This document shows positions 45,056 through 53,677 of a stretch of DNA of 64,000 nucleotides, piece by piece. Origin of the DNA: Nitrospira sp. ST-bin5 (GTDB taxonomy: Bacteria > Nitrospirota > Nitrospiria > Nitrospirales > Nitrospiraceae). A model generated the notes under the pieces. That model was not told the DNA's origin and searched no databases. It saw only the letters and a list, made by a program, of their open reading frames with translations. The stretch is from NCBI GenBank assembly GCA_002083555.1, contig MSXN01000003.1:265910-329909 (forward strand). The letters run 5' to 3'. Each line of letters opens with the position of its first letter. Within the stretch, counting starts at the first letter, position 1. The position numbers and the translations under genes were made by a program.

Positions 45056-45253
45056 ATGGCAACGCTCACAATCTCCCTTTCCGATGAAGAAATGCGGCGG
45101 CTGGAGGCGCTGGGCAAACGCGAAGGCCTGACGGTCGAACAGTTGGTGCGCCTCGGCTTCATGGACCTCATCGGTCAGCCTGATGACGCATTCCGTGCCA
45201 CTGCTAAGCGGGTGATGGAGAAGAACGCCGAGCTTTACCGCCGCCTTTCGTAG
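45056..45253 (+). CDS. Ribbon-helix-helix-type small protein (orphan antitoxin-like)
   Basis: 65 aa. Starts MATLTISLSDEEMRRLEAL, the short N-terminal strand plus helix of ribbon-helix-helix DNA-binding proteins, and continues with KREGLTVEQLVRLGFMDLIG. A strong AAGGAG site is 6 nt before the ATG. Such proteins usually precede a toxin gene, but here the next gene is convergent, so it is an orphan or a remnant. Confidence 0.72.
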   Translation: MATLTISLSDEEMRRLEALGKREGLTVEQLVRLGFMDLIGQPDDAFRATAKRVMEKNAELYRRLS

Positions 45254-45265
45254 GCTACCTACCCA

Positions 45266-45409
45266 TTACTCTGCTAGGCGTTTCAGCATCGGCTCGTACT
45301 GTTTCCGAAAGTCCTTGGCAATCGCCTTGATCCCCGCCCGCCCTACTCCAACCTTGACTTTTATTTTGATGGCTTTCTTTTTCATAGCGCTGTGTCCATC
45401 GCAGATCAT
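45266..45409 (-). CDS. 47-aa basic peptide coupled to the HExxH enzyme
   Basis: The ATG at 45409 shares its A with the TGA stop of the upstream enzyme (TGATG), the classic arrangement for coupled translation. The peptide is very basic: KKKAIKIKVKVGVGRAGIKA, then DFRKQYEPMLKRLAE. A second ATG at 45385 would give 39 aa. The position next to a putative peptide-modifying enzyme makes it a candidate substrate; a DNA- or RNA-binding role is also possible given the charge. Confidence 0.55.
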   Translation of the reverse strand: MICDGHSAMKKKAIKIKVKVGVGRAGIKAIAKDFRKQYEPMLKRLAE

Positions 45410-46974
45410 CACGCCTCGCTTAACCGCACCGGTCCGAAGACCTGGCGGGCCTGCTGAAGTTCCTTGATATGGCGCCGGAGAGCGGGACCGAATGTGGAGC
45501 GCAGGACGGCGTCCCGGTGGCGGAGGATGCGCGCTTCGGCGTTCCCGATCTGTTCCTCCAGCTGCCGGACTAAACGCGCGCCTGAACCGGTCAGCCACTT
45601 CAGATGACCGCCGGCATATTCAAGATCCTGAATCGAGTAGCGGACGGATTCGATTTCTTCAAGACAGCGGAAGCGCGCCCGCATGAGATCACGCTGCGTC
45701 AGCCCGGCGGCTTTCCACTGCTTCATCCCCTGCTTCGTTTCAGCCCACGACGAAAGCCGCTCGAACAGCAACGCCCCCATGGTAAAGGTAAACGTCGCGT
45801 GTAGAATGCCGCGCAACGGACGCAGGCTCCGGCGCCAGGGCGAATAGAAGATCTGCTGATTGTGGTCGCCGTGATACATGACATGTTTGCGCAGGAGCAG
45901 ATTCAAGTGATGATGGCTGTTCTCGTGAATCAGATCGTCGATCAGGTCAAGATTATCCCGGTCGAAGCAATTGATGAAGGAGAGGCCGGGACGATGGCGA
46001 TAGCTGAAACTGACCACGCCCTTGGCGTTGAGCGGAATAATCCGCGAGGTCAACAGTGCCAGCACCTCATGCCCTTCGGGCCACGCCGTGTGAATCGTTT
46101 CCCAGGCCTGCCGGATGCGGGCAGCCTGTTTCGGGTCCGTCGGAACCACCTTCTTCGGCTGACGGTCCTTCCCATAGACCAGGGTGGAACCGATGGTCAC
46201 CGCGCCGTCTGAGGTACAGAGCACTTCGGCCGTGGGACGTACCGCCCAATGCCACTGAGGATGCCCGTCTGTCACGGACCAAATCGGCGCGAGCATACGC
46301 CCGACTTTTACGGCAATCCCCGAGGCATCGACACGAAAAGTCACTCGACCGGCAGCGCTCGTCAGGAGGCGTTTCAATGAAGGCGGGGCTTCGCATTGAT
46401 CCCCCGCCACTCCAAGAGGCACGGCGCCGGCCTCCTCCGCTTTTTCAAAGTTCTGCGCCAGACAGCCCGGCACGTTCCACGACAACACCTTGCGCATGCG
46501 ACACCAGGCTGCCGCGGCGGCGGGATCGAGCCACAGGGCCTCTTCCGCAATGTCCTGAGCCAATCGCTTGCAGAGGCGCGCGAGCCGCCCGTCCAGGCCG
46601 CTGATATGCGGCTTGCCTTTGGGAAACAGCTCGTCGAGATAACTGTTTTCGAAAAATTTTTCCTGACACTCGGCAAACAGCTGCTCGGCAAACTCCCGGC
46701 GGTCTGACTCTCCCCGCCACTGCTGCCAAATGTCCAGGAAGTACACAAAATCGTTCAGCGACTCGATCCATCCGACGACTTTCCAATTGGATAAGTCCTC
46801 GGCGTTCACCGTGCGACTGAGGAATCGCAGATAGTCCGTCGGAAACGCGAGCTGGGATACCAGATCAGCGTAATCGTCCTGCAACTCCCGGCAGAGATCC
46901 TGGAGCAGCTTCCGCATGGACAGTCGAAGTTCAAGATTCAGGGCGATGAGCGATGGGGAATCGAATAGCAGCAC
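45409..46974 (-). CDS. HExxH-type putative peptide-modifying protein (aKG-HExxH family)
   Basis: About 521 aa. Starts at GTG with GGGAGG 6 nt upstream; the ORF runs 48 codons further without support. The central motif HENSH (350-354) lies in DLIDDLIHENSHHHLNLLL and is followed by YSPWRRSLRPLRGILHATFTF (378-397). The pair HExxH plus SPWR..PRxLRGxLH is the signature of the family once called HEXXH-motif putative peptide modification proteins, now linked to 2-oxoglutarate-dependent peptide hydroxylation. No radical-SAM or transporter partner is adjacent. Family assignment is from memory of the motif pattern; a metallopeptidase is the main alternative. Confidence 0.65.
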   Translation of the reverse strand: MLLFDSPSLIALNLELRLSMRKLLQDLCRELQDDYADLVSQLAFPTDYLRFLSRTVNAEDLSNWKVVGWIESLNDFVYFLDIWQQWRGESDRREFAEQLFAECQEKFFENSYLDELFPKGKPHISGLDGRLARLCKRLAQDIAEEALWLDPAAAAAWCRMRKVLSWNVPGCLAQNFEKAEEAGAVPLGVAGDQCEAPPSLKRLLTSAAGRVTFRVDASGIAVKVGRMLAPIWSVTDGHPQWHWAVRPTAEVLCTSDGAVTIGSTLVYGKDRQPKKVVPTDPKQAARIRQAWETIHTAWPEGHEVLALLTSRIIPLNAKGVVSFSYRHRPGLSFINCFDRDNLDLIDDLIHENSHHHLNLLLRKHVMYHGDHNQQIFYSPWRRSLRPLRGILHATFTFTMGALLFERLSSWAETKQGMKQWKAAGLTQRDLMRARFRCLEEIESVRYSIQDLEYAGGHLKWLTGSGARLVRQLEEQIGNAEARILRHRDAVLRSTFGPALRRHIKELQQARQVFGPVRLSEA

Positions 46975-47150
46975 CTTCCGCCTCCCGTAACAGCCGTGTG
47001 AAATGAGGGAGACTGTAGCGTAGGAAGGACAGGCCTGCAAGAAGGAACCGCGGCAGGAAACGTTCAAAAACGGCGGAGAGAATACCCCATGAGTGCGTTC
47101 GGACAGCGATCGACGCAATCAGACTGCAGTGAAAACCCTACGCTGCTCGG

Positions 47151-47378
47151 TCAGGCTGTGGCTTTCAGATGTCCTGCGAACTCCGGCACCAGCACGCCCG
47201 GCTTCAGGAGCTTCATCGCTCCGGATTTCTGAATCATGCGATGACGCAGAATCAGCGGGTCCACGATATTGCCGCAGGACACACACCGCATGCCGCGCAT
47301 CCACATCGGCACGCAGCTCTCCTGCAAATCAACTAAGTTGTCGACCACCATGAGGCCTTCACATCTAGTGCACTTCAT
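47151..47378 (-). CDS. 75-aa zinc-ribbon protein
   Basis: CTRC at the N-terminus and CVSC near residue 33 form a four-cysteine zinc ribbon; the C-terminal part is uncharacterised. AGGAGG precedes the chosen ATG; ten upstream codons of the open frame are dropped. It lies 176 nt upstream of the HExxH enzyme on the same strand, and divergent from the NFACT gene across a 295-bp gap with no recognisable feature. Confidence 0.7.
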   Translation of the reverse strand: MKCTRCEGLMVVDNLVDLQESCVPMWMRGMRCVSCGNIVDPLILRHRMIQKSGAMKLLKPGVLVPEFAGHLKATA

Positions 47379-47673
47379 AGGCGTCCTCCTGATCACAGAT
47401 AACCGCATCCGGCTTCACACGACGACCTACTCAAAAGCCTAGCAGGTTACGGTAATCGTGCTTGCCTGAGAATAAAGCAAGCCGGATGCCAGTCAGCCCA
47501 TCCTCACGCTCTTGCGGGTTTCGGCGTCGAATCGTAGAGTGTGCACCACGGGAAAACGGCTGTTCCTGAGGAAATGTGACCGAATTGGCCCCATGCGACA
47601 CAAATGGAGAAAGACCGCTGTCGCCTCCCAATCCGACAGTGGCATGCCGAGAGTGGCGTGGCCGAGACAAACC

Positions 47674-49119
47674 ATGGCACTGACAACGACAGAAATTACC
47701 CTGGTGGTGGGGGAGCTGGCCCCGGCACTGATAGGAGGCTGGGTCCAGAAAGCCTACCAGCCCACGCCACGAACGATCGTGCTGGAAATCCGAACGCCGG
47801 GACATACGCATCGGCTGCTGCTTTCGGCCCATCCCACATCGACCCGAATTCATCTGATCACTCGTGCGTTGCAGAATCCCCCGACTCCGCCAGCTTTTTG
47901 CCAATATCTCCGGGCTCATCTCCACGGGGCACGCATCGACGACCTTCGACAGGAAGGCCGGGACCGGATCGTCTCGCTGTTCTTGACGAGCAAAGCAGGC
48001 CCGCAACGCCTGATCGCCGAATTGACCGGCAACACCGCCAATTTCCTGGTGCTTGATTCCGAAGCACGCGTGCTGAGGGATCTGAATCGCTCGACGGACA
48101 GGTATGGCAAACCATACCAATCGCCGGTTCTTTCAGCCGGCGCCGGGCCACGGGAGCGGGACAGCCGTTTCACGGCGGAGACGCAGGCGTCCTTCGGCTT
48201 GTCGGCTGCGATTGAATCGTACTATGACGAGAAAGAATCGACGGATCACACAGCCGCCGCCAGCGAAGCCCGCGCACACCAGATCAGAAAAGCGATCAAG
48301 AAGCAGGGACGACGTGTGGAGGCCTGGCGGAGCGATCTCGCCAAAGCAGAGAAATATCGCAACTATGCCCGATACGGGGAATTATTGAAGGCGAATCTGG
48401 GGACTATCAAGAAGGGATTGGAATCGATCGTCGTCGTCGACTACTTCGATGAGGCCCTGCCGCAACTCACGATCCCCCTCGACCCGACGAAATCGGCTCA
48501 AGGCAATATGGATGACTACTTTCGCAAACAACGGAAGCATGCGACGGCTGAGCGCGAGTTGCTCCCCCGGATTGCACTGGGAGAGGCTGAAATGGATGCG
48601 CTCCGCCGGGAACTGCACGCCATCGAACAAGGCACCTGGCAGCCGGCACCGGCCGGGCCGGCTGCCGATGCGCCGACCCGGCGACCGACTCGATCCCAAT
48701 CGAGTGATCGACCGGACGAACGACGCGGCCCTTTCCGCCGCTTCACCTCCTCGGACGGCCTCCCGATCTTCGTGGGACGCAACGCCCGGGAGAACGACGA
48801 ATTGACCTTCGGGCTCGCCAAGAGCGACGATCTCTGGCTCCATGCCCGCGGCACACCGGGATCGCATGTCGTCGTGCGCCTGGACAAAGGCAATGACCCG
48901 CCGCCGGAAACCATCCGGGACGCTGCCACGCTGGCCCTGCTCTATAGCGATCTCAAGAAGAGCGGCAAGGGCGACGTGATCTACACGCGCCGGAAGTGGG
49001 TCAAGAAGGCGAAGGGACAGGCACCAGGCGCTGTGACCGTCACACAGGAGAAATCACTCCATGTGAATCTGGATAAGAAACGCCTGGATGCGTTGAAAAC
49101 CCGCGCGGCTCAGGAATAG
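47674..49119 (+). CDS. NFACT/RqcH family protein (Rqc2/FbpA homologue)
   Basis: About 481 aa. NFACT-N domain from the start (LVVGELAPALIGGWVQKAYQ, YLRAHLHGARI) and, after a coiled coil (about 205-330), the NFACT-C/NFACT-R domain with FVGRNARENDELTF, DLWLHARGTPGSHVVVR and GDVIYTRRKWVKKAKG. In bacteria RqcH binds obstructed large ribosomal subunits and recruits tRNA-Ala for C-terminal tailing; others were described as fibronectin-binding proteins. The start at MALTTTEITLVV is chosen from family alignment. Confidence 0.88.
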   Translation: MALTTTEITLVVGELAPALIGGWVQKAYQPTPRTIVLEIRTPGHTHRLLLSAHPTSTRIHLITRALQNPPTPPAFCQYLRAHLHGARIDDLRQEGRDRIVSLFLTSKAGPQRLIAELTGNTANFLVLDSEARVLRDLNRSTDRYGKPYQSPVLSAGAGPRERDSRFTAETQASFGLSAAIESYYDEKESTDHTAAASEARAHQIRKAIKKQGRRVEAWRSDLAKAEKYRNYARYGELLKANLGTIKKGLESIVVVDYFDEALPQLTIPLDPTKSAQGNMDDYFRKQRKHATAERELLPRIALGEAEMDALRRELHAIEQGTWQPAPAGPAADAPTRRPTRSQSSDRPDERRGPFRRFTSSDGLPIFVGRNARENDELTFGLAKSDDLWLHARGTPGSHVVVRLDKGNDPPPETIRDAATLALLYSDLKKSGKGDVIYTRRKWVKKAKGQAPGAVTVTQEKSLHVNLDKKRLDALKTRAAQE

Positions 49120-49159
49120 CCCGCCAGAACTCGCGTGCCTTTCCTAATATTCTCACACC

Positions 49160-51217
49160 ATGCTACAGTGCCCATATATGGGCACCTACTCACTACAGGA
49201 CGATTCCCTACGAATCATCTCAGCCCTCCTCGCCAGCAAGGGGCTCCAGGAGTTCGATCGCACATTAAGTCAGGAGTTACTCAACACGCTGAAGAGCGAC
49301 CTGGTCGGCTTCTACCTGTATAGTGAAACTGCCAAAACCTTCGCCCCCATCTCAAGCCTCCTGACAAACCCCGACTCTCCCGGCCACCGCATCGGACAAC
49401 TGCCGGCAGAAGGTACCATGAAAGAAGCGGTCGTCCGGCAAGGCCGCGCCATTCTGGAGCATGACTTGGCCGGTTCCTCCTGGGCGGAAACCGTCGTGCT
49501 GAAGACCGCCCCATTTCAAACCGCGTCGGTGCTCGCGGCCCCGGTCACTCTCGTACCCCCGCGAGCAGATCAGCCCGCTCGCACGATCGCGATCATCGCA
49601 ACCATCGCCGTTAATCGAGTCCGTGCCTTTACCGAAGAAAACCGCATCTTTCTTGAACAGCTCGGAAGCCGGTTGGGACCGGTCCTCCAGAACGTCCTGG
49701 CAGCCGAAGAACGTGATGCGCTGATGACGATCAACAGCCGTGTGGTCGTCGGCACAATGACCATCGAAGAACTCATGCCGGTCGTGAAGGAGGTGCTGCA
49801 TCGCGTCATCCGCCAGGACATGACCGGACTGGTCCGATTCGTTCATCTGCCACAGAGTCCCTGGTTCGAGATCGTCTATCGCGACGGGGTCGAGATCGAT
49901 CTCGCCCAGCTCCGCCGGTTTCCCTTTGATCAGATGGCACCCGCCGAGATGATGGCCACTGGAAAACCGCTCCTCATGACAGGCCACAATCACACACGCT
50001 TCCCGGAGCGGACCTATATCGAGTCCGTCGGCGTCCTCTCCTGCATGCTCTGCCCGCTGGTTGTTCGTGGAACACCGTATGGCTTTCTCGCGATCGGCAA
50101 CCGGCGTCGCAATGCCTTTTCCGAACGGGACCTGGCATTCGCCGAACAGATCGGATTTCACCTCTCACAGGCCATCGCCAACATCACGGCCTACGATGAA
50201 ATCCGTGCATTGAAGGAGCAACTCGAACAGGAGAACGTCTACCTCCGCGATGAAATGACGGCATCAGTCGATTTCAACCAGCTGGTCGGGGAGAGCCCCG
50301 CGCTGCAGAAAACACTGAAAGCGATCGAGCAGGTCGCGCCGACCGATTCCACGGTGCTCATCACCGGAGAAACAGGCACAGGGAAAGAACTGGTCGCTCA
50401 GGCCATCCATCGCCTGTCGCCGCGAAAAGACAAGCCGCTGATCACGGTCAACTGCGCTGCGCTGCCGCCGACGCTGATCGAATCGGAACTCTTCGGCCAT
50501 GAGAAGGGCGCCTTCACCAATGCGGCGGCACGCAAGATCGGCCGCTTCGAACTCGCGAACGGAGGCACGATCTTCCTGGACGAAATCGGCGAACTCCCGA
50601 TCGATCTCCAGGCGAAATTCCTGCGGGTGCTCGAAACGCAGGAGTTGGAACGCGTCGGTGGCACACAGCCCATCAAGCTGAATGTCCGCGTCCTCGCGGC
50701 GACCAACGTCAACATCGAACAGGCGGCCAAGCAGGGCCTCTTTCGATCCGATCTCTTCTATCGACTCAACGTCTTCCCGATCCGGATCCCCCCGCTCCGG
50801 AACCGTCGTGACGACATTCCGATGCTTGCCCGCCACTTCGTAAAGAAATTCAGCGAGCGGCACCGCAAAACCATACGACGCATCGGGACCAACACGTTGA
50901 AAACCCTGGTCGCATACGACTGGCCCGGGAATGTACGCGAGCTTGAACACATGATCGAACGGGCTGTGATCGTCAACCAGGGCCCGGTCCTGGTCATCGA
51001 CGAGTTGGACCCGCTGCCGAAGAGCGCCGACGGAAAGGAATCTCCGCGTACCTTGGCAGACGCCGAACGCACCCATATCATCCAGACACTCAGCCAGACA
51101 AACTGGGTCCTGGCCGGAGAGCAAGGCGCGGCCGCACGGCTCGGGATGAAGCGGTCAACGCTGCAGCACCGGATGAAGAAACTCGGGATTACCCGCCCCC
51201 CGCGACACAAGAAATAG
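49160..51217 (+). CDS. GAF-domain sigma-54-dependent activator (FhlA-like)
   Basis: 685 aa. Two N-terminal GAF-like sensor domains (about 20-180 and 190-345), a helical linker, then an AAA+ domain with GETGTGKE (403-410), Walker B FLDEIGE and a Fis HTH at the end. The sigma-54 contact loop reads GAFTNA (450-455), not GAFTGA. There is no receiver domain, so a ligand or redox signal sensed by the GAF domains is likely. An ATG at 49178 is an alternative start. The export operon at 51.4 kb follows by 176 nt and is a candidate target. Confidence 0.88.
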   Translation: MLQCPYMGTYSLQDDSLRIISALLASKGLQEFDRTLSQELLNTLKSDLVGFYLYSETAKTFAPISSLLTNPDSPGHRIGQLPAEGTMKEAVVRQGRAILEHDLAGSSWAETVVLKTAPFQTASVLAAPVTLVPPRADQPARTIAIIATIAVNRVRAFTEENRIFLEQLGSRLGPVLQNVLAAEERDALMTINSRVVVGTMTIEELMPVVKEVLHRVIRQDMTGLVRFVHLPQSPWFEIVYRDGVEIDLAQLRRFPFDQMAPAEMMATGKPLLMTGHNHTRFPERTYIESVGVLSCMLCPLVVRGTPYGFLAIGNRRRNAFSERDLAFAEQIGFHLSQAIANITAYDEIRALKEQLEQENVYLRDEMTASVDFNQLVGESPALQKTLKAIEQVAPTDSTVLITGETGTGKELVAQAIHRLSPRKDKPLITVNCAALPPTLIESELFGHEKGAFTNAAARKIGRFELANGGTIFLDEIGELPIDLQAKFLRVLETQELERVGGTQPIKLNVRVLAATNVNIEQAAKQGLFRSDLFYRLNVFPIRIPPLRNRRDDIPMLARHFVKKFSERHRKTIRRIGTNTLKTLVAYDWPGNVRELEHMIERAVIVNQGPVLVIDELDPLPKSADGKESPRTLADAERTHIIQTLSQTNWVLAGEQGAAARLGMKRSTLQHRMKKLGITRPPRHKK

Positions 51218-51393
51218 TCCGCCCGCATATCGGCAGTAGCTCTCCCCGTTGCCAATCTGCCGGCACTTTGCAGCTTGCGCGAAGAGCAGCTCATTCCCGT
51301 CCGTCTCGCAGCTCCTCCCGTTTCATCAGGGACTTGCACATCCATCCTCACTATCCTACGGATCTGGCATCGTCCCTGCTCTAAGTCAGCACC

Positions 51394-51813
51394 ATGAAAC
51401 AACAGCCTTCCGTGCCACTGGAACATCTCAGTCAGGCCATCGAAGAGTACTTCGCTGAGCGGCAGGCATCTATTCTCCCCTCCGGCAAACACACGACCGA
51501 CGGCAAGCAACTCTCCTGGTGTGGCGACGTATTGGAATACCTCACGGAAGGGCTGGCCGAACGGCTGGCCGCACGCGGCATTACCTTTAGCAAAGCATTC
51601 CCCGGACCGTTCCGGCTCATGGACGAGGATCAGCTGACGGACGGCCGCCACGTGCGCCGCTTCTGGACGACGGCACTCGACCATGGGTGCCCCGTGGCCC
51701 GGCTCTGCACCTACTTTTTTCACCGCCACGACCGGGTGACGCTGCCGCAACCGCCCCGGGTCGTCGCGTATCCTCCCGGTCATCCGGAACCCGATGCGGA
51801 GGAACCGGCATGA
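51394..51813 (+). CDS. Hypothetical 139-aa protein heading the export operon
   Basis: No TM segment or known motif was recognised. It is rich in aromatic and charged residues with a helical N-terminal half (LSQAIEEYFAERQ, LEYLTEGLAERLAARG). Its stop overlaps the next start (ATGA), so it is translated together with the DevC-like permease and may be its partner. Confidence 0.62.
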   Translation: MKQQPSVPLEHLSQAIEEYFAERQASILPSGKHTTDGKQLSWCGDVLEYLTEGLAERLAARGITFSKAFPGPFRLMDEDQLTDGRHVRRFWTTALDHGCPVARLCTYFFHRHDRVTLPQPPRVVAYPPGHPEPDAEEPA

Positions 51814-52940
51814 ACTACGTCGCGCTCAAGATGCTGTTCGGCGATCGCGCGAAATACCTCATGCTCCTCTGCGGCCTGACCTTCGCCGTCATGCTCATCG
51901 TCCAGCAGGGTTCGATCTTCTGGGGACTCATGATCTGGTCCCAATCCAGCGTCAGCAATCTCAATGTGCCGATCTGGGTCACGGATCCTGGCATCGCACA
52001 GGTCGATGAAGTGAAACCGATCGCCGATACCGCCGTGGACCGCGTGCGCAGCGTACCCGGCGTCGAATGGGCCGTCCCCCTGTATAAAGGATTGTTACGT
52101 GCACGGCTCTCCAACGGGGATTATCACCAGATCACACTCACCGGATTGGAATCGTCAACGCTGATCGGACGGCCTGCCGAAGTGTTGGAAGGCCGGTTCG
52201 AAGATGTGTTGCAGCCCGATGCCGTCGTGCTGGACCAATGGGCAGTTGAACGCATGGGGGGGCCGAACGTCATCAAGATCGGCACCGTGTTCGAGCTGAA
52301 CGACAAGCTGGCCCGCGTCGTCGCGATCGCCAAGACCCAAAAGAGCTTCACGAACATCCCCGTGGTCTACACCACCTATGAGCGCGCCATCCGCTATGTG
52401 CCCCGCGAGCGCCGGACCCTGTCCTACGTGCTCGCCAAAGCGAAAGACGGCGTCTCTCCCGCAGAAGTCACCAAGCGCATCCATGAACAGACCGGGCTGG
52501 GCGCCTTCACCGCCGAAGACTTCGGCTGGAAAACCATCGGGTGGGTCCTCAAGAATACCGGCATCGGCATCAACTTCGGCACCACGATTCTGCTGGGTTT
52601 CATCGTCGGCATGGCGATCGCCGGCCAGACGTTTTACTTGTTTACCGTCGAAAACCTCAGGCAGTTCGGGGCACTCAAGGCCATGGGCGCATCAACCTTC
52701 ACACTGGCGCGAATGATTCTCCTGCAAGCCTTCACGGTGGGCCTCACCGGCTACGGAGTCGGCATCGGCCTCGCGACGGTGTTCGGATTCTTCACGGCAC
52801 GGAGCGGCGGACTGCCCTTCATCGAGACCTGGCAACTGCTGCTCCTCGTGCTAGTGGCGCTGCTGGCCATCTGCACATTTTCAGCGTTGATCAGCATCGT
52901 CAAACTCGCCCGGATCGAGCCGGCAATTGTCTTTCGGTGA
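51810..52940 (+). CDS. DevC-like ABC transporter permease (FtsX/MacB-type)
   Basis: 376 aa. One N-terminal TM (about 18-38), a large extracytoplasmic MacB-PCD-like domain, then three C-terminal TM helices (GFIVGMAIAGQTFYLF, LARMILLQAFTVGLTGYGVGIGL, LLLLVLVALLAICTFSALISIV). This is the FtsX-fold arrangement of DevC/MacB-type exporters that work with an ATPase, a membrane-fusion protein and a TolC, all of which follow. The start overlaps the preceding stop. Confidence 0.85.
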   Translation: MNYVALKMLFGDRAKYLMLLCGLTFAVMLIVQQGSIFWGLMIWSQSSVSNLNVPIWVTDPGIAQVDEVKPIADTAVDRVRSVPGVEWAVPLYKGLLRARLSNGDYHQITLTGLESSTLIGRPAEVLEGRFEDVLQPDAVVLDQWAVERMGGPNVIKIGTVFELNDKLARVVAIAKTQKSFTNIPVVYTTYERAIRYVPRERRTLSYVLAKAKDGVSPAEVTKRIHEQTGLGAFTAEDFGWKTIGWVLKNTGIGINFGTTILLGFIVGMAIAGQTFYLFTVENLRQFGALKAMGASTFTLARMILLQAFTVGLTGYGVGIGLATVFGFFTARSGGLPFIETWQLLLLVLVALLAICTFSALISIVKLARIEPAIVFR

Positions 52941-52945
52941 GCATC

Positions 52946-53677
52946 ATGGATCACCCGACAGAACAACAGACACAACCGGCGGCCGTGAGACTCCGCGGCA
53001 TCGTGAAATCCTTCGGCACCGGCGACACGAAAGTCACCGTGCTCAGGGGGATCGATCTCGACATCTACCTGGGCGAGATGCTCCTGCTCGTCGGCGAATC
53101 CGGGGGTGGGAAAACCACTTTGCTGTCGGCCATTGCCGGCATTCTCGACATTGATGAAGGCGACATTGATGTGCTGGGGGTGCCGCTGAGCGCTCTGCCG
53201 GCGGGGAAGCGCACGACATTCCGCGGCCAGACGATGGGCTTCATCTATCAGCAATTCAATCTGCTGCCGGCATTGACGGCAGCCGAAAACGTCGCCGTGC
53301 CGCTCCTGATCCAGAAGGTCGGTCGCTCCGAAGCCCTACGGCGGGCACGGGTCATGCTCGATCGCGTCGGCCTGGGAGACCGGGCGGAATTCCTGCCGAA
53401 GAATCTCTCCGGCGGGCAGCAGCAACGAGTGGCCATCGCCAGGGCACTGGTCAATGAACCTCGTCTTCTCATCTGCGATGAGCCGACTGCGGCGCTGGAT
53501 GGGCCGAACGGACAAAAAATCATGGAACTCTTACGCGAAGTGGGCCGCGCGCCGGACCGCTGTGTCGTGATCGTCACCCACGACAGCCGTATTTTTCGCT
53601 TCGGCGACCGGATGGCCAACCTCACCGATGGACGAATCATCGGCATCGAAACGATCAGCAGAGAGGGCACCGCATGA
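52946..53677 (+). CDS. ABC transporter ATPase (DevA/LolD-type)
   Basis: 243 aa. Walker A GESGGGKTT (the common serine is glycine), signature LSGGQQQRV, Walker B LLICDEPT, and D-loop/H-switch VTHDSR. The P-loop sits between MLLLV and LLSAIAG as in the LolD/MacB subfamily. The reading frame extends upstream through the permease gene, but only the part from ATG at 52946 is real. Confidence 0.9.
   Translation: MDHPTEQQTQPAAVRLRGIVKSFGTGDTKVTVLRGIDLDIYLGEMLLLVGESGGGKTTLLSAIAGILDIDEGDIDVLGVPLSALPAGKRTTFRGQTMGFIYQQFNLLPALTAAENVAVPLLIQKVGRSEALRRARVMLDRVGLGDRAEFLPKNLSGGQQQRVAIARALVNEPRLLICDEPTAALDGPNGQKIMELLREVGRAPDRCVVIVTHDSRIFRFGDRMANLTDGRIIGIETISREGTA

Noticed and set aside
51270..51300. Possible sigma-54 promoter (GGCACTTTGC...TTGC) before the export operon
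   Set aside because: The spacing between the GG and GC elements does not fit the 10-nt rule.
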